A stretch of DNA of 64,000 nt from Lenzites betulinus (GCA_022264855.1 JABYQU010000008.1:62001-126000); one strand, 5' to 3'; positions 43,703 through 56,669 are shown, counted from the stretch's first letter. Numbers and translations: made by a program. Notes: generated by a model from the sequence alone, not told the origin.

Positions 43703-45504
43703 ATGGCCGCTGTCGCACTCGCTGCGCCAGCGCTGCCCCCCAAAACCGACCCGACTAGTGGTGCTCAGGAACGCAAACCAGAGGACTTGAAGGCGCCCAT
43801 CCCTCCTCCAACCACACAGAACGCTGGGAAAGGCAAGGGTCTCCGCGCCCTCCGGGAACGCCTTCCTCTGCGCCGCGCTTTCAGTACGAAGCAGGTGTCC
43901 CTATCCACGCCGGCGCTTCTCTCTTCAGCCACTGTGGAAGGAGAAGAGGTTTCTCCGCCGGCCGTGAAGTCACCACGCACCAAGTTGACCGCGTTCGAGA
44001 GGTTCGTGAATGCAAGACGCTTGGGGTCACGGAAGAATGGCAAGAAGAGTCGAGGCCTTGCCGAGGACGCCACTATCCAACAGTCCCCGGTAGCCGTTGA
44101 CCTCGAAGCAACGCCTTCCAGCGCCTCGTCAGCGTCGGGCCCGGAAGAGGAGGATGCGCTTCCTGCCATCCCGGAGTCTGCTGCCGCCCCGGCGACTGAA
44201 GACGCAGAGGTGCAAACCCCTACAGACAGTGCCCCGGACGCAGCAAATCCGGAGCCCCTCCCGCTTGCGCGCAAGATCCAGTCTCTACTCTCTAGCCTGC
44301 CGCCATTCCTGACGCCACTTGCCTCTACCCCCGCCACAACCCCCAACGATGGAGGCGATGGTGCTCAGAAGAAAGAAGCAGAAGACACCACGGAGCCGGA
44401 CCCCAGTGCTGCCATCGACAATTCGCGCCTCATCTCCTTGCTCTCCTCCCCGACGATGATGAACGGGTCTCTCTCGCGCGGACGGCAGAGCGTCTGGGCG
44501 TTGCTCGACAACCTCCGCCTCAAGTCCCTCACATCTTCCGGGACGTCTGCCCAACAAGGTTTGACAGAGGAACCCGAGGGGCTCTCGACTGACCTGCAAG
44601 CTATCGAGGATGATGATAGCGTGATGTTCTACGGACCGCTCGTGCCCAACGCGTCCTCCGCGGTCGAGCTAGCGCGCTCGGAGATCGTGTCCGTGGACGA
44701 GAACGGTACGATTGTGGACATTCTACTCGACGATGCGCCGCTTCCGGAGTCTTCGCCGCCCAAGGCGCGCTTTGCAGGGATCTGGCCATTCTCGGGTGGC
44801 ACGAATGCATCCGAGCCACCTACGGTCAAGCCTAAGGTCTTGACGGAGAAGAGAGTATGGGTGCCCTCGACAACACAACTGTCTCTCCAGGTGATGTGGT
44901 GGGGTTACCGCCTGTATGTTCTCTTGCCATTGTACATCGCCTTCTCGCCCAGAACTCACGTGCGCACGTTTACAGCTGGCTACCTCCCTCAATCATGAAT
45001 CTGCTAAACGACAAGGAGATCGAAGCGGCAAAAGTGGGCGCAATGCTCACCACCGCACTGCAGTGGCTGCTCAGCAACGTGCCCGACAGCGCGCTCCCCT
45101 CGACCCTCCGCCCCGCGCTCGCGCTCGTGAAGAGCCTCGTCCCGTACCTCGGCTACATCGGTGGGTTTGTCGCCTGGAGCTGGGGCGCGATCAAGGGCTT
45201 CGACATCGGCAACGGCGTCACGCTCACCGCAACATGGCTGCTGCCTATCGCGCTCATACCTGGAACATGGGAGAACAGCGATGTGCCACAACCTCCCGTT
45301 GCGCCTCAGTCTCCGAGTGGGAGCACCCCCTCGTCGGATCCTGGTTCGACGCCGATACCGCCTGCGCCGAGCTCCGGAGACCCGACAACACCAGGGTCTG
45401 GCACGCCCGCATCTGGCGGAGATGCTCCTGGATCGAGCTCGTCAGCGACGCCACCTGCAACAAGTGCCTCTCCGGCATCGGGCACATCTGGAAGCTCTTC
45501 CTAG
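43703..45504 (+). CDS. Hypothetical membrane protein, 579 aa, two exons
   Basis: Exons: 43703-44913 and 44976-45504. The N-terminal 380 residues are Ala/Pro/Ser-rich and mostly disordered, with a basic stretch (GKGLRALRERLPLRRAFSTKQ) and acidic patches. After residue 385 come hydrophobic segments (SLQVMWWGYRLWLPPSIMNLL; SLVPYLGYIGGFVAWSWGAIKGF; VTLTATWLLPIALIPG). The C-terminal tail is Pro/Ser/Gly-rich. It is probably anchored in a membrane by the C-terminal third. I recognise no family. The intron splits the first hydrophobic segment and keeps the frame. Confidence 0.72.
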
Positions 45505-45646
45505 TCATGGCAACTGACCACTGTTACGCTGCCCATCCCCTCATGAATCCTTATGACTATCACGACTAAATACCCTATTTGTTCCCTCATATCAAGGACA
45601 CATCTGTTCCTTTTCTTATGCCCTATGTATCATATTCATGCTGACA

Positions 45647-46348
45647 TCACGCCTCCTTCTCCTTGCTCGCCTCTACCTCGGCATCAAAGAACGCCTTCAG
45701 CCAGCTAGCCTCCTTCTCCATATCCTCCAGCGTGCGCGGCTTGCGATCCTCGTCCGCGTCCACCTGCAGTGGCTGGTGGACCTGGTGGAGCGCGTCCGGC
45801 AGCCCGCCCTCCGACACCTCGAGCGCCGGGTAGACGTCGTCGTTCCGCGCGAAGAAGTCGCCCTGCAGCTTGCGCGGGAGGAGGTGGAAGTGGACGTGCG
45901 GCACCGTCTGCCCGCTCGCCTTTCCGTCCTACAGAAGAGTGACGTAATCGGCATGAGCACACACACGTGCGCGACGAGAGGCTGCGGCAGCGTGCGCGGC
46001 GCACCTGGCAGGCGATGGTGAGCCCGTCGGCGCCGTACACGCGCTCGATGACGCGCGCGACGTGCTGCACGGAGATCATGAGCTCGCTGAGCTCGTCGTG
46101 CTTGAGGTCCGCGAGGCGCGGCACGACGCGGGTGGGGATGACGAGCACATCTGCGGCGGGGGCGCGGGGCGCGTGAGATCCGATGCTGCAGCCTGCAATC
46201 GGCGGAGTGCGATCTAGATAGGAGCGTGGGTGAGATGGTACGCACGGCCGGGCACGAGCGGCTTGAGGTTCACGATGGCGGCGGCGAGGCGCGCGCGGTA
46301 GAATGCCTGGCGGGAGACGTCGAACGAGGCGAAGAGGAGGGAGGACAT
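45647..46348 (-). CDS. HIT-family hydrolase, Fhit/Aph1-like, 176 aa, three exons
   Basis: Exons (minus): 46348-46246, 46150-46005, 45928-45647; phases match. Fhit-type enzymes cleave diadenosine tri- or tetraphosphate. The N-terminus MSSLLFASFDVSRQAFYR leads to VPGHVLVIPTRVVPRLADL, with the junction of VPGH formed by splicing. The histidine triad is VPHVHFHLLPRK (His-x-His-x-His), preceded by a DGKASGQT stretch where Fhit has its Gln. Length fits the family. The large minus-strand open frame through 45697-46245 is a shadow. Confidence 0.93.
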
Positions 46349-47155
46349 GGCTGCGCCGCGGTAGTCGGAGAGGACGGGGATGGGTATGTGATCAGTGGCA
46401 CTGTAAGCTTGATCGTGAAGTTGTTTACTAGTGTGGCTACTTACAGTAGCCGAGTATGTACGTACTTGGTTTCAACCCGGTGACCCTTTGTTATGGCAGA
46501 TGTACTGACCGTGGTGCCTCGGTTAAGGCTCTTACCGGCAGGATCCTTAGTCGTATTCTCGACCATGTCGGCAGGCATACATCGTGGACGAGCGTGAACG
46601 ACGTCGTGAGCGTTGGTACGGCATGATACTTACCGGGATGACACCATGACCAGTGGAAGTACTACGGAGCGCGTACGGTCGGCCGGGGAGCGTGGCAAGC
46701 GCAATACTATTGGGCTCCCACTGCTTATCACACATCAAGGTACTCTCGCAGTGTGGGACATCCCCGGCATCGTCATACGTGGCATTTTCAGGATACTGCT
46801 TGGTATGATAATGTCGGTGCACGCCGCCGATTGTGGAGGTGAACTCGGAGCAAGCGATAGTAGACGTGCTTGAGCCGACAGGTTAGAGTTTGGAGTATAC
46901 AAAGGGCTACAAAGGGGCGGGATAGAGTTATAAGGCCGAGCTAGTCCCGAACAAGCGCGGCGCCTACGGATGACATCAGAGCTGATTATATATTACAGGG
47001 TACATACCGTCGATTAGGCTCTGCCTTTGCCCATCTCCTCCCGGTATCGCGCACCTATCGCACCCACCGCTCTTCAGCGCTCAGCTTCCTACCCTCTCCT
47101 CGCACAACCTACCTCCACCTCCCTGCCTCTTCCGCCCCGCCGTCAATTTTCTGCG
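46349..47155. other. Intergenic between HIT and 6PGL genes
   Basis: Divergent promoters. No gene recognised; an open frame at 46613-46873 lacks any support. Confidence 0.5.
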
Positions 47156-48015
47156 ATGCCCCACTCCGCACCCGCAGCACCCGTGCTCTGCACCTTCCCC
47201 GGCCCCGCGGAGCTCCAGACCGCACTCGCGAGCTTCATCGTCCGCGCGCAGAGGGAGTCCATCGAGAAAAAGGGCCGCTTCACCGTCGCCGTCTCCGGCG
47301 GCTCGCTGCCCCACCAGCTCGCCGGCCTCATCGACAACCCCGCCGTCAAGTGGGACAAATGGTGCGCACCCGTTTCCCGCTTCCCTTCCCAGCCCGTTCT
47401 GCACGCGCGCACGGTCTCACGCAGCCCCCTCGTGCGCCCCACAGGCAGGTCTACTACGCCGACGAGCGCGTCGTGCCGCTCGACCACGAAGACTCGAACC
47501 ACGCCCTAAACACGCGCGAGCTCTTCTCCAAAGTCCCGCTGCCCGCCTCGCACATCCACACGATCGACCCCGCGCTCGCAGACGACCTCGAGGAGCTCGC
47601 GGACGCGTACGAGAAGGAGCTCATCCGCGAGTTCGCGATGAAGGACTCCGCGCGCTTCCCCATCTTCGACCTCGTCCTGCTCGGCATCGGGCCCGACGGG
47701 CACACCTGCTCGCTCTTCCCCGGGCACGCGCTCCTGAGCGAGGAGGACCGCTGGGTCGCGTACATCGAGGACAGCCCGAAGCCGCCCCCGCGCCGCGTCA
47801 CGTTCACGCTGCCCGTCCTGAACCACGCGGCGCGCATCGCGTTCGTCGTGTCGGGCGCGCAGAAGGCGGATACGCTGCATACGGTGCTGGACGAGCCCGA
47901 GAAGGGCCTCCCGGCGAGCCGCGTGCGGCCCGTGAGCCCTGGGCACCTGTATTGGTTTACGGACGAAGCGGCCGCGTCGAAAGTGGAGTATCCGAAGACG
48001 CCGTTCAAGCTCTAG
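47156..48015 (+). CDS. 6-phosphogluconolactonase, 258 aa, two exons
   Basis: Exons: 47156-47361 and 47445-48015 (phase kept; the junction makes [12 protein letters not shown]). It hydrolyses 6-phosphogluconolactone in the second step of the pentose phosphate pathway, in the cytosol. Motifs: [16 protein letters not shown] near the N-terminus, [16 protein letters not shown], and [21 protein letters not shown], the family signature around the catalytic His. The C-terminal [15 protein letters not shown] also fits. Length is normal (250-260). In-frame codons upstream of the ATG have no start codon. Confidence 0.96.
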
Positions 48016-48342
48016 TCTTGCTGTATGGCTCCGGCTGGAAGGGGGGACGTTAGTCTTGACATGAAGAAGTAGTACAACAAGCGCAGTGTATGCTCGCAGC
48101 AGAAGTCCGCCGTCTTGTAGCTCGTGTGGGACGTTAGAATGGAGGTCGACCACATGAACCCTACGTAGCCCTTATATGCTAATCTGGAACTTTACTTTCG
48201 TGGTGCTATCTCCACGCTTGCGAAAGGGCCTGGGTATGTCGGACTGACTCACAAAACCTACAACATCGCATCCAGCCTGGGTATACCGAAGCTAACAGCA
48301 TGAACAACAGCATAAAAGTCGTCACAGGGGTCGTGAAAAAAA
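48016..48342. other. Intergenic between converging genes
   Basis: 3' flanks of 6PGL and the PXA gene; nothing else seen. Confidence 0.5.
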
Positions 48343-50470
48343 TCACCCCTCTTCGCTCACGCCCATCTCGGGGAACACCGTCAGCAGCACCAGATCCAGA
48401 ATAAACACCACAAGGTGCGCATTACACGCCTGGCTGTCCAGCGGGGCGAGCGCCGCGTCCACCGTCGCCGCCCTCGACTCCGGCGTTGGCCCCAGCAGCA
48501 GCGCCAGCGGACCTATCGTACCAAACGCGTCAACCCATATCTCTTACAAAACCCCAAGCGAATGTGCGAAACGACTCACCAGGAACAGCCTCCCTAACGC
48601 GCCGACACACCCGCGCGCGCATCTCCGCCTGCTCCTCAGGACTCGGGTCAGGCGGCGCCACAGCAGGCCAGCCCTCAGGAAAGAGCGCACGGCGCGCGGA
48701 CCGCACCCCGGACGCGAGCGCGGGCGCGCTCAGCGCGTGTGCGTACAGGAGGTACGGGAGGAGGCGCGCGAGGAAGGGTGCGGCGAGCGAGGCGAGGAGC
48801 GTGAGGACGTGCGTGAGCGCGCGGGCGGTCGTCAGGGAGGTGTGGGCGGCGGGCGGGGGCGCGGTGCGGGAGGTGAGCGCGGATGGGGGTGAGAAGGAGG
48901 CGGGGGATGTATGCGGCGAGAGGGGAGGGGGCGTGAGGAGCGTGAGGAGGAATGTGAGTGGGGGGAGGGTGTAGTTCGGTATTGGGGTCGGGGGAGGCGT
49001 GGTGGGCGCAGTGGCGGGGGATAGGGAGGGTGAGGGGGAGAGACCTGGAGGTGGCGTTGTGGTTGATGCGTTGGAGGAACCGGACTCGGACGGCGGAGAC
49101 GGAAGAGGTGGTGGCAACATTTGAGAAACGCTCAGAGAGCCAGGGAAGGCGGGTGTCGGCAGAGCTGGCGTGAATGGGCCATCTTCGCCGCCGGAGGGGT
49201 TTGGTGAAGCCTCTCGTCCTGCTGGTGCTGTGCCTGATGTAGAGGCATGTTCCGAGGGTTGTAGATCCTTGCTCTGGTTCACCTTCCGGATGGTCTCTCT
49301 TGCCTGCCTGTATGCGTGGAGGATCGAGAGGCAGACGCCGGAGACTGATTGCACAGCAGAAAGGAAGTAGATCGCAAGAGCTTGGAATGAAAAGTGGTGC
49401 GATGAGCGATGCTGGAGAGGCGGGCGGTCCGCTGGGGTGTCATCTTCCTGAGACATCGACTAAAGGAGGATGGTCAGTCATGGTCGAAACAAAATCATGG
49501 TCAGACAGGGCATCATGGATGAGGAGGATGGTTGTATTGCTGCACGATATGTGTAGAAGGTAAGTATAAAGTACATGTCGATGAAGATAACCTGCCCTGT
49601 CTAACAAAGTCGGCCTTGCGCAAGAACGACGTCACTTGGACTATATTTGCTTACCTCCGTGTCCGCTGCAGCGTGGTTCTCATTCTCAGGGCCCATGAGG
49701 TCCAACATAAGCTTGTGGATAAACCAGGGCTGAGTAATCCTGGGCAGGACGTTGTCCACGACGACTTTGAGGACCACCTCGCGCACGATATACCGCTCCG
49801 TCTCTGGCTCGTAGTCCTCTGGCGACAGACACGCTTTCAGTATGTGGTCGACGGCCTGGCGGACGTACACGGGGTCGATGACGCCCTCAGCAGACACGGC
49901 CATATGGGGTTGGATCTGGTGAAACAGCTGTGGAAGGGTTGCGGCGCCACCAGACGCGTAGGACGTGTGCAGCTTCGCCTGTGCATTACGGTAGTCCGTC
50001 CAGTGCTGGGTGAGCAAAGTAGGCAGGTCGCGGAAGACGAGCGGGGAGAGGTCGGCTGCAAAAAAGCGCGCCTCGAGGGCGCGAAAGACGACGGTGAGGA
50101 TGCGATTGATCTCTGGAAGGAATTCCTTGTCGTAACGGGTGATCTTGGTCCACCAGGGGTTGACAAACGCCCTCAGGGCAAGGGCTACGAAGTCGTAGAG
50201 TTCAGCATTGAGCTCAGGCGCGGCCGCTGGAGAAACCAGCAGGGGCGGAAGGTCGGCATCCGCTGGGAGGGTGGGGAAGAGCAGACGTTTCGCAAGCGTT
50301 ATAGGCTTGGCTGGAGGGGGCCTGGTGGCGACGACAGACTTGTCCCTGGACTGGGTAGAGGACGCGAAGGACTGGATGGAGCGGGGCGCGATGCGGCGCG
50401 CAGAGGGCGGGGCGGTCGTCATTAGCGAGGACAACGGCGGCAAGAGCGCTGAGGACGACACGGGCCACAT
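48343..50470 (-). CDS. PXA-domain membrane protein, about 621 aa, three exons
   Basis: Exons (minus): 50470-49655, 49459-48580, 48512-48343; phases match. The PXA domain (about residues 75-270: LYDFVALALRAFVNPWWTKI ... RDLPTLLTQHWTDYRNA ... WFIHKLMLDLMG) is found in sorting-nexin-like proteins tied to endosomal and organelle membranes. A Pro/Ser-rich linker follows, then hydrophobic segments (LAIYFLSAVQSVSGVCLSIL; LLASLAAPFLARLLPYLLYA) and a hydrophobic C-terminal exon (VVFILDLVLLTVFPEMG). Intron 1 is long (195 bp) and might hide a small exon. No PX or RGS domain is seen, so this is a PXA-only form. Confidence 0.82.
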
Positions 50471-50944
50471 GGCGCGCGACGCGGGGGCGGGCCGAGGGCG
50501 TCCGAGACAGCCAGGGACGGCGAGTGACAGGTGTGACGGGCACTGTCAGATTGATTGCCGACGTCGGATGGGAGCCCAATCGGGACGGTGCCTCTGGCTG
50601 ACAGAAACAGGCGCTGGGGCCAGTTCCCGTTTGCTCCGTCTGTCCCTCCCCCGGCGACCGCGACTTGTCGACGCTCTCTGCCAGCCTCTGCCTCTCGTCT
50701 ATCCCCGCCGCCCTCCGCTCCTACCACGCCACTTTGTAGGCCGGGCTCGCGTGTGCACTGCTCTCGCGAGACACACAACGTAGACGGTAGACAGCGTTGC
50801 CGACAAGCGTGGACAGCCGCCCTCCATTTTATGCGCTGATTATTCTCCACCTTCGCCGCTCCTTCGCCCGACCCTCCTTGTCTTCCTGCGCTACCATACC
50901 CCCCTACGCTACCCACACACACCCCTACCTCTGGCTGCACTCTG
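50471..50944. other. Divergent promoter region
   Basis: Lies between the PXA gene (minus) and the single-pass membrane protein gene (plus). No ORF of note belongs here. Confidence 0.5.
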
Positions 50945-52721
50945 ATGCTCATCGACCTTCCCCGGGAGCTCGCCCGTCGGGAGGCCGATTCGGGTGGGAA
51001 ACTCTCCAAGTCGACCATCATCATCATTGCCGTTGTTTGCGGCTCCGTCGTCCTCCTCGCCTTCGCCCTCTTCATATGGCGCAATCTCGCCCTCTCCTGC
51101 CGCCGCTCGCGCAACGTCCCCCTCCCGCCAGTCCAGGACCTCGCGCACCACCGCGAACAGCAGCTCGCCGCATTCGCTGACCGCGCCTCGACCCACCCCG
51201 CGACATGGGCGGACGTCCCGCACCCGCGCGTGTACTCTGCGCACTTCCTCTCGGCCACGGCGAGCAACTCCTCGCTCATACGAGGAAGTGCGGACTTCAC
51301 CAATCAGAGTCGCAGCCCGACCCGTGAAAACTCGTGGGCCGTCGAGGACGCAACGTCTGCCGAGAGCTCCCCCTCTCCGTACCCTACCCCTTTGTCCGCA
51401 GACGACCTCCGCGCGCCGAACCCCTCCTATTACACCGTCGGCATTAATCCGCACAACTCCATGGCCAGCGTCGCAAGTGGTTCGTCAGAGGGCGGCGAGG
51501 CGCTCACGACCTCACCCTCGGAGTTCGCACCCTCAATAGAGTCCTCGGCTTCGCTCGTTCGCAACGCGGTCGCTCCCGCGCGCCCCCGCCCCCCACGCAA
51601 CTCCCGCTCCCGCTCCCGCCCGTTCTCCGTCGTGTCCTCGGCGACAACGCACTCGGTACAAACGACGCACTCCATCAGCGCGTTCCGCGGGCCCGCGCAC
51701 TCGATCCACAGCAACATCCAGATCGTCCTTCCCGCGCCACTCGCGCCCGAACTATACCCAAACGCGAACCCGACGGACGACAGGATCAGCATATTCGGTG
51801 GTACCGCGCGCTCTAGCAGCTTCTACGGCGGCGGCGGGGAAGGCGACCGGCGCAGCGTCGCCGATCCGTGGCTCACCGGGTCGCAGAGCCGCACCCCGAT
51901 GCGCATAGAACGCGAAGGCAGCGGCGGCAGCGGCAGCGGCAGCAGCAGCGCGCGCCCCTCGAATTCCGGTAAGCACCCCCGTCCCGCATTACCCCCGCCG
52001 CTTCGCGGCGCACCTTAATTGTCCCCTAACCTTACGTCTACTTGCTTCTTCTTCTGCAGCCGGCTCGCGGCCCGTCCCCGCGCTACCGCGGAGCAGCCTC
52101 TCGCGCGTCGCGAGCGCGTCGTCGCTGCGCTCGGCGAACGACAGCGCGAGCACCCGTGCGGCGGCGCGCGCGCGCTCCCAGCCCCCGGCTGGCGCGCCGT
52201 CCTACTCCCTCCCGCCGTCGCGCGAGCCCTCGCCGGGACCGTCGCGCCCGCCGCCTATGCCGACGAACGCGGGCCCACCAAGGAGTCCGCCCCCGCCCGT
52301 CCCGCGCATCCCGAGCATGTACGGGAACCCGGGCATGCCGTACCCCGCACCCGCCGGTGCCATGCAGGCGGACTACGGGAACGCACACGGCGCCGACCCA
52401 AGCACGTACGGCCGCGGTCGGCCCGTACGCAAGCCCGTGCCCGTGGCTCCGTCCCTCCCTGCGGGGGCCGCCGCGCCGTGGGACCCGCTCGCGCAGAACG
52501 GGATGGCGATGCAGCCGATGCCTGTGCCGACGCCGATGGAGTATGCGGTGCGGGGGGGTGGTAGACGGGACGACGAGCGGCGCGGGTGGGCGCAGGCGGG
52601 GCAGGGGATGGGGCCGGGTAGGAATGGGACTGGGACTGAGGCGTTCGAGCCGCGTGCGGAGAGAAGGTCGTCGAAGTTGCGGAAACAGCGGTCGAGCTCG
52701 CGCCCGGGGCAGGTGTCATAG
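50945..52721 (+). CDS. Single-pass membrane protein, 561 aa, two exons
   Basis: Exons: 50945-51968 and 52060-52721 (91-bp intron). A short N-terminal segment is followed by one transmembrane helix (STIIIIAVVCGSVVLLAFAL, about residues 23-44) and an Arg-rich stop-transfer (CRRSR). The long remainder is Ser/Pro/Arg-rich, probably cytosolic and disordered (PFSVVSSATTHSVQTTHSIS; basic C-terminus RRSSKLRKQRSSSRPGQ). It has the overall design of fungal wall-sensor or adaptor-like membrane proteins but no recognised domain. Its 3' half is duplicated at 56847-58031. Confidence 0.8.
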
Positions 52722-53790
52722 CGTTGGCGTGCCCCGTGAGGGGCTAATCTCTATGATTTGCTACGGGTTCGAGTTCGGGCGTGTGGGAGTGCGGGGTCTG
52801 GGGTGTGCGAGGTGCGGGTGTGGTGGGGGATGGGAAAGGAGTTTCGAGCTGAGAGTGGAGACGGAGAGACATTGGGGACTATGCATGCAAGAGAACTTTG
52901 CACACATCTTACACACATTAGTATCATATACATCGCCCGCGGTCCGCCGCTTTGAGGAACGTTCGGCCGTGTGGTGGTGTTTGTGACTTTCGAGCACACC
53001 GGGGACGTATGCACCCTGAAATAAATTCGCATAATCACAACAAGCATAGATGTTGAGGGTTACATGGTGGGTATGCGGGGACGAGAGCACGAGAGGTGCG
53101 ACCGACGCGCTAGGACGCGCTGGATAACACTGAATACAAAGCGCCTGCAGCCAGGACAAGGCGCGGGCCTCTTACATTAGTGTAGAGATAAGTTGTACGA
53201 TACTGACCCTTTACTTACTGAGTGAGTGAGTGAGTAAGTGAATATTCGTCCCAGTGCACTATAGCGTACTGAGAGTGGCGGGCGTGTGTATGGTTGTTTA
53301 TACAAAATTCTGGTTACTATGTCGCTTGCTGGTGCAGGCCTCTCACCCCGAAACGTGTGAGGTGAGCCTTTTCAGTGTCCGTTACTCACGCGCACATCCG
53401 GCACAGTACTTACACTTGCGCGAAGAACTTATAGAACCCGCGCGCAGGTCAGCTTTATTATACATATTCTAACCCGGAACGTGTGAGAACGTATAGAACC
53501 CGCGCGCATGCGCAGTAACTCGCCCAGCCCCACTTGTAACCTTAACAATGGATACCCTTCCACCCGCCAGGCTCACCAGGCCCCGCATTGCCCAAACCCT
53601 CCGCGACTAGCACCGACTCTAGTGCGTAGCATACGCCGAACTCAATCCTCTCAACCCCAGCGGCAGTCCCACTCATGGCTCGATGATGGCACGCCACACG
53701 TGTGCTCGTGAGCCATCATGCAAGCTGCGCGGCGCCGCTACTTATCACGCACCACATACCCTGGACCGCGACCTGTCCACAGCGCATTAG
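52722..53790. other. Intergenic part of unit A
   Basis: Non-coding. 52745-53010 matches 58055-58290 of unit B. 53011-53500 has no counterpart in unit B and includes a GAGT microsatellite (53218-53238) and the duplicated string TATAGAACCCGCGCGCA (53430 and 53490 areas). Confidence 0.6.
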
Positions 53791-54020
53791 TCGATCTCAT
53801 TAGCCGCGCGTTCGCTGAGCACCTTGGCGAACCCGGAGGACGGGCGAGATGAGCTCGATGAGCTCCCATCCGTGGGAGTCCATGTACTCCCACTCGACGT
53901 CTGCGCGAAGCGCTCGAACGTCGTGCACGCCAGGCCGTACTCGCACAGGCGGGTGATGATGCAGGTCGGGTCGACGGCCAGTGTTCAGTTTTGACTTGGA
54001 GGGCGAGCCACGTACGCTCA
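53790..54020 (-). pseudogene. Helicase remnant (3' end only), unit A
   Basis: Minus-strand sequence corresponding to the last 80 or so codons of the unit B helicase: YMDSHGWELIELISPVLR is preserved against YMDSHGWELFELISPVLR. Small indels break the frame. At about 54020 the match jumps to sequence upstream of the helicase start in unit B (about 60560). The whole ATPase part, about 1.7 kb, has been deleted. Confidence 0.8.
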
Positions 54021-54029
54021 TTCGTACTC

Positions 54030-54825
54030 CTTTTTCCAGCTCTACAGCGACTTTGAGATCCATCAGCATAGACTGGATGGCATTCATAAGGACCTTTGCG
54101 CATACAGCCATGGAAAGGTGGAGGCGAGGCCAATTTGGACGCCTTTAGAAATATTCGCGTCCATTTTAGAGGACCCGCATCAAGTCTGCCTTCTACTCCA
54201 TACTCATGCTGATGTACTTCAGCGTTCGTCCCCCTCGTGTACACCGGCATGGCACTGCTTATTGGGCCTCCGATGGTTCCGGAAGAACCTTGGCTGAGCG
54301 CTGGCTGTCGAAGAAGACTGCTGGTACCTCGGTGCTGTGTGCTTCCTCCCCTACAATGGCCAGCGTCTAACTTCCTATCCACCCTCACGATGCGTACGGC
54401 CAACGCCGGTAAACCTTCTCTGTAACCAACAGTAGGCCCTCGCGGTCGAATCGAAGACCAGGCATATACGTACGAAATATGCAGTAATCGCTGCGATGGT
54501 CAAGCACGACGCTTTTAGATCCTCTATCGCGGCTATGTTCTCGGAGGCGCACGCCGAGGAGGCAACTGTCATCGCACCGGTTTTCCAACAGGGCGTGCTT
54601 CTATTGCCGCTGCGAAAGATGGCATCGACACGACTCGAATGGTGTATTGCACGGCATTGCCTAAATCCCTCAACCAGGAGTCCAGATTGACTTCGATGGT
54701 GTAGTACGCAAACATTCGGACGGGCGTCCGCGTTCAAAGCATATCGGAGAGTATATCACCGCCTTGCTTCCCCGTATAAGGTGGAGGATGTCCGCTGCGC
54801 AAGTGACCTTCTCATTCACTCTGCC
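54030..54825. other. Region upstream of DUF6533 copy A
   Basis: Closely similar to 60560-61391. Open frames occur on both strands, but none is kept intact in both copies, so I do not call a gene. Presumed promoter. Confidence 0.5.
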
Positions 54826-56669
54826 ATGTCGGACGCGGATGCCTTTGGTTCGACCCCTGCCGAGGTCATCACGTCGTTCGCAACCGTGTACGCTCCCCTT
54901 CGCCTATGCTTGCACATCGAAGCTGAACTCTTACAATCCAGCGAGCATGCATGGTGGCTGCAAATCGGGGTGATCGGTAAGCCGCCCGCACCGTGACAGA
55001 CAAATGAACGTGCCTTGACGTCTGCCCTCGGAACAAGCTCTGCTCGTGTATGAGTATGTGATCACCTTCGGCATGGAGGTTGGTTTATTTTGGCGGCGTA
55101 AAATCACTGGTGCAACAATCCTCTTTCTGGTGATCCGATATGTGGCGCTGTTGAACTACGGGTTCTTGGGAGCCTTGACATTTGCACCAATAAGTGAACA
55201 GGTGCGTTGCGAATGACGCATTAGAGTTGTCATCATCTAACGCCGGACTCATCACGTAGAGGTAGGAAGCTCCTCCGTAGCGGCCCTATGGTTATGATTG
55301 CACCATTCAACTGTGTGTTATAGCTGCTCAACAGTCCAAAAGGTGCAGTATTCAGTTAGTCTGTGCCAATACCCCTTCTGGGCGGGTACGTGTTTTCTAT
55401 CCGGAACATGAAGAGACACTATATATCATCCTGATCACCGTCGTGCACGCCCACCAGCCTTCTCTAGCTTGCATCCTCTCGCCTTGAGTGGAATGAACTG
55501 GCCTTTGGGCATTTCAGTATTCGGTTTAGGCCTCGTTCCGTTCGCGGTCAACGTAGTACGTTACAGGTCTTTGCAAGGCGTGGAGTACGACCAACTGACC
55601 CGACGAGATGTAGTGGCTAATGGTTTTGCACGATATCTCCGGCACGAACCTGCCCATCCTCGGCTGCGGCGCTTTGGAGGACATCACTCTCCGCCAGACT
55701 GTCATGTCAGTCAGCCTCTTTCCTATACCTGAATGCCATCACTGACTACTGTGTTCAGAGGTGTGTACATGTTATTGCCTCCATCAAGGAGTGTGTCATC
55801 TTAGCTGGGCCATAGGTGTTTCACTCTCGCGAGGGTGCACCATCCTGTCAGATGTGATTGCCGTCATCGTGACATGCAGAACTTGGAAGGGCAAAGGCTT
55901 TCACATAGCCAAAGTCAGATCGACTTTGTCCAACGTCATGAGGTACAATGGTCAGTCATACCTCAATCTATCTCTGGCCCGGCTTCTCAATACTCATACC
56001 TTGGGTAAATATCGTGCTGCTCAGGAACGATTTACTTCTTGCAAGCATCATGATCCTTCATGAGTGCTATACGGGCTAGCTAATGCACCTTTCCACAGAT
56101 TCGTTGTCACCCTCAACACCATCCACCTGTCACTAACGCTCATCTCGGTAACTTCCTCAACTGCCTCTATCACCGTTCAGACATTGATGCCCGGCACTCT
56201 CGAAAATTAGATCGTCACCCCGCTCCAACAATCGAGCTTCATAATATCGCTGACGGAACCGTGAGTCCAACGCTCTCCTGTATCCGAGTCACTGATATCT
56301 CACACCTGCGTTCCGCATTGCAGCATCACCGCGATCCTCATCATGCGCTTCCTCCTCGCGCTCCAAAGCGCAAACCATGCGCCCATGGGCAGAGACACCC
56401 TCAGTGGCACAGACCACGGCACACTCCGGTTCACGTCCATCGTCTTTGGGTCCATCGGGGACTCGTCGGATGGCACCCCAGCTGACCATCGGTACGACGA
56501 TGACGCTCCGCTGGGCAGCATGGCTGAGGACGAGGAGATGGGCAAGGAGACGCTGAGGTTGGGTTATAGTACCACTGCCGTGAACTCGGGGAGCGCATTC
56601 GCCTTTGGAATGGAGCCCGAGGGTCGCGAGGGAGAGTCTGAAGTACCAGGCTCCTCAAAAGATGTGTAA
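54826..56669 (+). CDS. DUF6533-type multi-pass membrane protein, copy A, 380 aa, eleven exons
   Basis: Exons: 54826-54976, 55038-55201, 55343-55385, 55458-55552, 55614-55705, 55759-55760, 55816-55950, 56025-56040, 56099-56147, 56211-56260, 56324-56669; the phase is kept at all ten junctions. The DUF6533 signature is YEYVITFGMEVGLFWRRKITG, followed by hydrophobic helices (ATILFLVIRYVALLNYGFL; WPLGISVFGLGLVPFAVN; RGCTILSDVIAVIVTC; FVVTLNTIHLSLTLIS) and ITAILIMRFLLALQ before a polar tail. Exon 6 is 2 nt and exon 8 is 16 nt, followed by a GC-AG intron. Role unknown; the family is large in agaricomycetes. Confidence 0.82.

Noticed and set aside
46613..46873. 86-codon plus-strand frame in the HIT-6PGL gap
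   Set aside because: No domain, no splice structure, no promoter signal.
48580..49459. Treating MSQEDD at 49456 as the start of a separate 348-aa gene
   Set aside because: An acceptor (TTTAG) directly precedes it and the exon joins in phase to the PXA domain exon; one gene is the simpler reading.
50422..51303. 293-codon minus-strand frame
   Set aside because: It spans two divergent genes' 5' ends, starts or ends in no sensible place, and is low in complexity.
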